Shown piece by piece: positions 4,558 through 8,035 of a DNA stretch of 8,035 bases; position 1 is the stretch's first letter, and each line of letters begins with the position of its first letter. The stretch is from contig JAVBJV010000029.1 of assembly GCA_031546815.1 (NCBI GenBank), positions 1 through 8,035 of the forward strand. Reading direction: 5' to 3'. A model generated the notes under the pieces. That model was given only the letters and a program-made list of their open reading frames with translations, searched no databases and was not told where the DNA came from. Made by a program: the position numbers and the translations under genes. This DNA is from JAVBJV01 sp031546815 (GTDB lineage: Bacteria > Pseudomonadota > Alphaproteobacteria > Acetobacterales > Acetobacteraceae).

Positions 4558-6726
4558 ATGAAACACATGCCTGTTCTTCTGGGACTGCTTTCCATCCCTG
4601 TCGCCACTCTGGGATTTGCCGAAACGTCTGGAGGAACAGCGCCATCCAGCCCCACGCCGCTGGGTGAAATTGCCGTCGAGGGCGATTCACGGCACGACGT
4701 GATGCAGCCGATCGGCCCGCGCCCGACCATGCCGGAATCTCTACCGACCCAGGTGCAACAGACCACCAGCGTGGTGAACCGCGCCGAGATCGAACGCAGC
4801 AACGCCAGCAGCGTGACCGAACTGTTGCAGGGCATGCCCAACGTCGGCATCAGCCGCAAAGGCGGTCTGAACAGCACCGTCGTCATTCGCGGCATGGACA
4901 CGCTGGATGTGCGCGTTCCGGTGTTTATCGACGGCGACCGTTTCCGTGGTCGTTCGCTGATGCAGATGATGATGGTCGCCCCGTACGAAGTCGAACAGAT
5001 CGAAGTGGTGCGCGGCAGTGCCAGCTACATGTATGGCAGCGACGCGTTGGGTGGGTTGATCAACATCGTCACCCGCCGCCCCTCGGGCAATCCGAACGGC
5101 CCGTGGCGGTTCGCGGGCGGTGATGCATTCATGATGTACGACACCAACGGCGACGGGTTGCAAGGCGGCGTCAGCATCAGCGCGATGGGGCAAGGCTTCG
5201 ACCTGAGCCTCAGCGTGAACGGGCGCACATCCAACAACTACCGCTCCGGCGAAGGCACGATCGAGAACAGCGACTACGAAAGCGGCGGCGGCGCCATCGT
5301 TCTGGGCTACTCACCCACGGACAATCAGCGCGCTGAAGCATCGTTCCGCGTAGCGAGTGTCAGCGATGGGCGCGCCAGTGCGCAGCCTGCCCCGGCCCTG
5401 CAGATCCGCGAGGCACCGCTGCAGGTCTACACGGGCCGCATTGCATACCAGGGCGATTACACCGACAGCTTCCTGAGCCATTTTGAAGCAAGCCTGTTCC
5501 GGTCCGAATACTACACCAAGTTGTCGATCCATAACGAGGTCATGCCACAGCGCACGATGGATGCGCGGACATACGTCAACGGCCCCGTGAACTGGGGCGG
5601 GCGCGTGGCGGGTACCATTCCGTGGCACACGCTGAGCACAACGGTCGGTGCGGATTTCCATTATGAAACCGGGTTCAAACGTGAATCCGCCGCGCATGTG
5701 GAAATGCGCAACCCGGCGGGTGCGGTCATCGCAACTGTCGATGTTCCGCGTGCGCAGTTTGCACCGAACGGATCGCAGCTCAACATCGGCACCTTTGTGA
5801 ATTCCAGCTGGAACCCCGATCCAAAATGGACGGTCACCGGGGCTGGCCGGTTCGACTGGTTCCTGTCGGACGTCAACACCGACCCCATCGCCGATCCCGC
5901 GCTGCGCCCCGCGCTGGAAGCCGCGCAGAACACCACGGCGAATGCCACAACCGGCAGCGTCGGGCTTGCGTATCGTCCGGTGCAGATGGTGGAGCTGGTC
6001 GCCAATATCGGCACGTCCTTCCGCTATCCGTTCCAGTCGGAAATGTTCATCCAGGATTATTCGGACGGCGTTTACACATTGCCCAATCCGGAACTGAAGC
6101 CGGAACGCGGCATCAATTACGAAGCCGGCGCGCGGCTGTATCTGCAAAATGCCACCATTCGCCTGACAGGGTTCTACAACGAATACCGCGACTTCATGAT
6201 GAGCGTCCCCACCACCTATCGCGGCGAGGCTGCTGTTCAGCAGCGCAATGTAGGTCGTGCAGAAATCATCGGGATTGAAGCCGACTGGCAGTGGCAGATC
6301 ACGCCGTCGCTGAACTTCTTCGGCGGCATCGCCGCGTTGCGCGCCACCAACACGACGACAGATCTTCCAGTTCCCTATATCGCGCCGCTCAGCGGGCGGC
6401 TTGGCCTGCAATATGCGCTGCCGAACACGGGCATCGCCTTTGGCGGTGTGCTGAACTGGGGCGCGAGCAAAACCCGCATTGATCCGGCGATGGAGTTTGA
6501 AACCGGTGGATATGCGATCCTCAACCTGAACGCCGAGTTCAAGCTGGATCAGCTGGTCTCATCACGTCTGGGGAATACGACGCTGATCCTCGGGCTGAAC
6601 AATCTGTTCGACACCAGCTATCGCAGCGCGGCAACCGCCGCCAACACGATGTTCCGGGAAAGCGACACCAACCCGCTGCTGGAACCCGGGCGCAGCCTGA
6701 CCGTCGCACTGCATACACGGTTCTGA
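4558..6726 (+). CDS. TonB-dependent outer-membrane receptor (ferric siderophore/metal-complex uptake)
   Basis: Outer-membrane gated porin of 722 residues that imports a scarce metal complex using TonB energy. A signal peptide covers residues 1-21 (cleavage after GFA). GEIAVEG (36-42) is a plausible TonB box. The plug domain runs from about 65 to 175, with AEIERSNASSVTELLQGMPNV, VVIRGMD, VFIDGDR, and IEVVRGSASYMYGSDALGG followed by INIVTRRP. The 22-strand barrel follows, with FRYP (488-491), NPELKPERG (510-518) and a C-terminal strand ending in Phe722, the outer-membrane assembly signal. There is no N-terminal signalling extension, so sigma/anti-sigma control is unlikely. AAGGG at 4543-4547 serves as a weak ribosome site; ATG 4567 is an alternative start. 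Divergence from the ABC importer and the shared Fur-like site tie it to that system. FRYP/NPEL recalls heme receptors, but the usual histidine between those motifs is missing, so heme is not favoured. DTNGDG (195-200) is an EF-hand-like loop. Confidence 0.96.
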   Translation: MKHMPVLLGLLSIPVATLGFAETSGGTAPSSPTPLGEIAVEGDSRHDVMQPIGPRPTMPESLPTQVQQTTSVVNRAEIERSNASSVTELLQGMPNVGISRKGGLNSTVVIRGMDTLDVRVPVFIDGDRFRGRSLMQMMMVAPYEVEQIEVVRGSASYMYGSDALGGLINIVTRRPSGNPNGPWRFAGGDAFMMYDTNGDGLQGGVSISAMGQGFDLSLSVNGRTSNNYRSGEGTIENSDYESGGGAIVLGYSPTDNQRAEASFRVASVSDGRASAQPAPALQIREAPLQVYTGRIAYQGDYTDSFLSHFEASLFRSEYYTKLSIHNEVMPQRTMDARTYVNGPVNWGGRVAGTIPWHTLSTTVGADFHYETGFKRESAAHVEMRNPAGAVIATVDVPRAQFAPNGSQLNIGTFVNSSWNPDPKWTVTGAGRFDWFLSDVNTDPIADPALRPALEAAQNTTANATTGSVGLAYRPVQMVELVANIGTSFRYPFQSEMFIQDYSDGVYTLPNPELKPERGINYEAGARLYLQNATIRLTGFYNEYRDFMMSVPTTYRGEAAVQQRNVGRAEIIGIEADWQWQITPSLNFFGGIAALRATNTTTDLPVPYIAPLSGRLGLQYALPNTGIAFGGVLNWGASKTRIDPAMEFETGGYAILNLNAEFKLDQLVSSRLGNTTLILGLNNLFDTSYRSAATAANTMFRESDTNPLLEPGRSLTVALHTRF

Positions 6727-6731
6727 TCAAC

Positions 6732-6764
6732 ACGAAGCGCCCCCGTAAAACAGGGGCGCTTCGT
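6732..6764. terminator. Bidirectional terminator-like stem between convergent genes
   Basis: ACGAAGCGCCCC (6732-6743) and GGGGCGCTTCGT (6753-6764) form a perfect 12-bp stem with a 9-base loop. It fills the short gap between the receptor stop and the dnaE stop and touches the latter. No strong T tract follows on either strand, so it may act as a weak or factor-assisted terminator or as an mRNA 3'-end stabiliser for both transcripts. Confidence 0.7.
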
Positions 6765-8035
6765 CAGATGTCCTGCACGTCGTGCACGCCGGGTAATACT
6801 CGCATCGCCTGTGTCAAACGCGGTGTCACGTTGAAGCCGCCCGGCAGTGCCAGCATCACTTCCTGCCCACCACCCAAACGCGGCACCAGCACCACGCGCC
6901 CGCGCCCGCGGCCTTCGCGGCTCAGCACACCGTGAATGCGCGTGACGGCCTCCTCCGTATCCAGCCAGACACGCATGCCGCTGCCAACGTTTGCAGCGGC
7001 CTTGTCCAGCGCCTCCACGGCTGATGCGGTGACGCGCAATGCCTCGCCCTCGGTCCGCAGATCGGCGGTGACCAACACCGCTGTACCAGCCGCCAGCAGA
7101 TCGCGCGAGACGCTCAGCACTTCGCTGAACAACGTGACTTCGTAAGACCCGCCCCCATCCGACAAACGCACCCACGCCATGCGACTGCCGCGACTGGTGA
7201 TGCGTTCCTTGGTATTCACCACCGTGCCCGCCAGCTTCACACGCCCCGAGCCAATTGCCGCCATCCGGTTCGACGGCACCACACCCAGACGGCGCAACAC
7301 CGTCGTGTATGAATCCAGCGGATGCGCGGTGAGGTGAAAGCCGATTGCATCGGCCTCGTATCCCAGCGCATCCATCTGCATCCACTCGGCGCCATCGGGC
7401 AGCTTCAACGGTTCGGGCTTTCCGGCCTCGCCGAACAGACCGCTCTGGCCGGAGTTCTTTTCCTCGGCCGAGGACTGCGCCCGTCGCAGGACCAATTCAG
7501 CCCCGGCGAACAGGCAGCCACGGTTCTTGTCCAGTGAATCAAATGCACCGGCGCGGATCAGGTTTTCCAGCTGCATCTTGTTCAGCTGCTTCGGATCGAC
7601 GCGCGATGCGAATTCGGCAACATCGGCAAACGGCGTATCGCCGCGTGCTTCAACCACAGCCTCCATCGCCGCCGCACCGACTTTCTTCACCGCCGCCAGC
7701 GCATAGCGAATGCCCCAGGCATCGCCATCACGCTCGACCGTAAAGTCCGCGCCCGAACGATTGATATCAGGCGGCAACACCTTGATCCCCAGATGTGCGG
7801 CTTCCTGCCGATACGCCGCCAGCTTGTCAGTGTTGTTGATCGCCAGACTCATACACGCGGCCAGAAACGCGACCGCATGGTTCGCCTTCATCCACGCTGT
7901 CTGATACGCGACCAGCGCATAGGCCGCCGCGTGCGACTTGTTGAAGCCGTAATCGGCGAACTTCTCCATCAGGTCGAAGACTTCGCCCGCCTTCACGCCG
8001 TCGATCCCGTTCGCCGTTGCACCGACGGTGAAGAT
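6764..8035 (-). CDS. dnaE: DNA polymerase III alpha subunit, C-terminal part (5' end outside window)
   Basis: Replicative polymerase catalytic subunit; this is the last 423 of about 1,150 residues. The frame is open to the window edge, so the true start lies beyond 8035. The sequence begins in the finger/helix-hairpin-helix region with ANGIDG and FADYGFNKSHAAAYALVAYQ (about 7900-7960), highly conserved in bacterial DnaE. It continues through the tandem helix-hairpin-helix region (KQLNKMQLENLIRAGAFDSL). QSGLF at 7433-7447 fits the internal beta-clamp-binding motif. An OB fold follows at about 7243-7007 (KLAGTVVNTKERITSRGSRM onward), then a C-terminal domain expected to contact tau. It ends with TGA at 6766-6764 against the shared terminator stem. 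The polymerase active-site aspartates and the PHP domain lie outside the window. Identification is secure. Confidence 0.98.
   Translation of the reverse strand: MFTVGATANGIDGVKAGEVFDLMEKFADYGFNKSHAAAYALVAYQTAWMKANHAVAFLAACMSLAINNTDKLAAYRQEAAHLGIKVLPPDINRSGADFTVERDGDAWGIRYALAAVKKVGAAAMEAVVEARGDTPFADVAEFASRVDPKQLNKMQLENLIRAGAFDSLDKNRGCLFAGAELVLRRAQSSAEEKNSGQSGLFGEAGKPEPLKLPDGAEWMQMDALGYEADAIGFHLTAHPLDSYTTVLRRLGVVPSNRMAAIGSGRVKLAGTVVNTKERITSRGSRMAWVRLSDGGGSYEVTLFSEVLSVSRDLLAAGTAVLVTADLRTEGEALRVTASAVEALDKAAANVGSGMRVWLDTEEAVTRIHGVLSREGRGRGRVVLVPRLGGGQEVMLALPGGFNVTPRLTQAMRVLPGVHDVQDI

Noticed and set aside
5311..6411. Long open frame on the minus strand
   Set aside because: It is fully antisense to the TonB receptor, whose plug and barrel motifs are unmistakable; the antisense product has no family features.
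1..8035. tRNA or rRNA genes, CRISPR arrays, insertion-sequence transposases, toxin-antitoxin or defence genes
   Set aside because: None was seen on either strand; all long credible frames are housekeeping or transport genes, apart from the orphan secreted protein.

Overview
The window looks like a chromosomal segment of a GC-rich alphaproteobacterium. The two ends are housekeeping genes on the minus strand: the C-terminal 423 residues of DNA polymerase III alpha (dnaE, right end) and the N-terminal 173 residues of ribosomal protein S2 (rpsB, left end). In many alphaproteobacteria dnaE lies shortly upstream of the rpsB-tsf-pyrH cluster, so the roughly 6.2 kb between them reads as accessory material placed inside a conserved neighbourhood. 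The exact genus cannot be fixed from the sequence; an acetic-acid-bacterium or other Rhodospirillales relative is only a guess.

Layout, left to right. 1-519: rpsB (minus, 3' end missing). 520-732: rpsB leader without a gene, holding possible RNA structure. 733-1570: an approximately 820 bp AT-richer islet bounded by a 17-bp exact direct repeat and carrying one unrecognised secreted-protein gene (817-1425, minus) with its own terminator-like hairpin. 1542-4440: a three-gene ABC importer operon (minus; binding protein, FecCD/BtuC-type permease, ATPase), with the genes joined by two 4-bp ATGA overlaps. 4441-4557: divergent promoter region with a Fur-box-like 19-mer. 4558-6726: TonB-dependent outer-membrane receptor (plus). 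6732-6764: perfect 12-bp stem between the convergent receptor and dnaE genes. 6764-8035: dnaE (minus, 5' end missing).

The receptor and ABC importer form one uptake pathway: the receptor (powered by TonB/ExbBD encoded elsewhere) would bring a metal complex across the outer membrane, the periplasmic protein would bind it, and the permease plus ATPase would carry it into the cytoplasm. The Fur-like operator between the divergent units, and the absence of room for a cobalamin riboswitch, favour an iron complex or siderophore over vitamin B12. The exact ligand is not readable from the sequence.

The most unusual observation is the islet at the 3' end of the ATPase gene. GC content drops sharply at both repeat copies. 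Reading the distal repeat copy in the ATPase frame gives an alternative ATPase tail with its own stop, as expected if a small element had inserted in the 3' end of that gene. I found no complete novel defence, RNA or mobile system.
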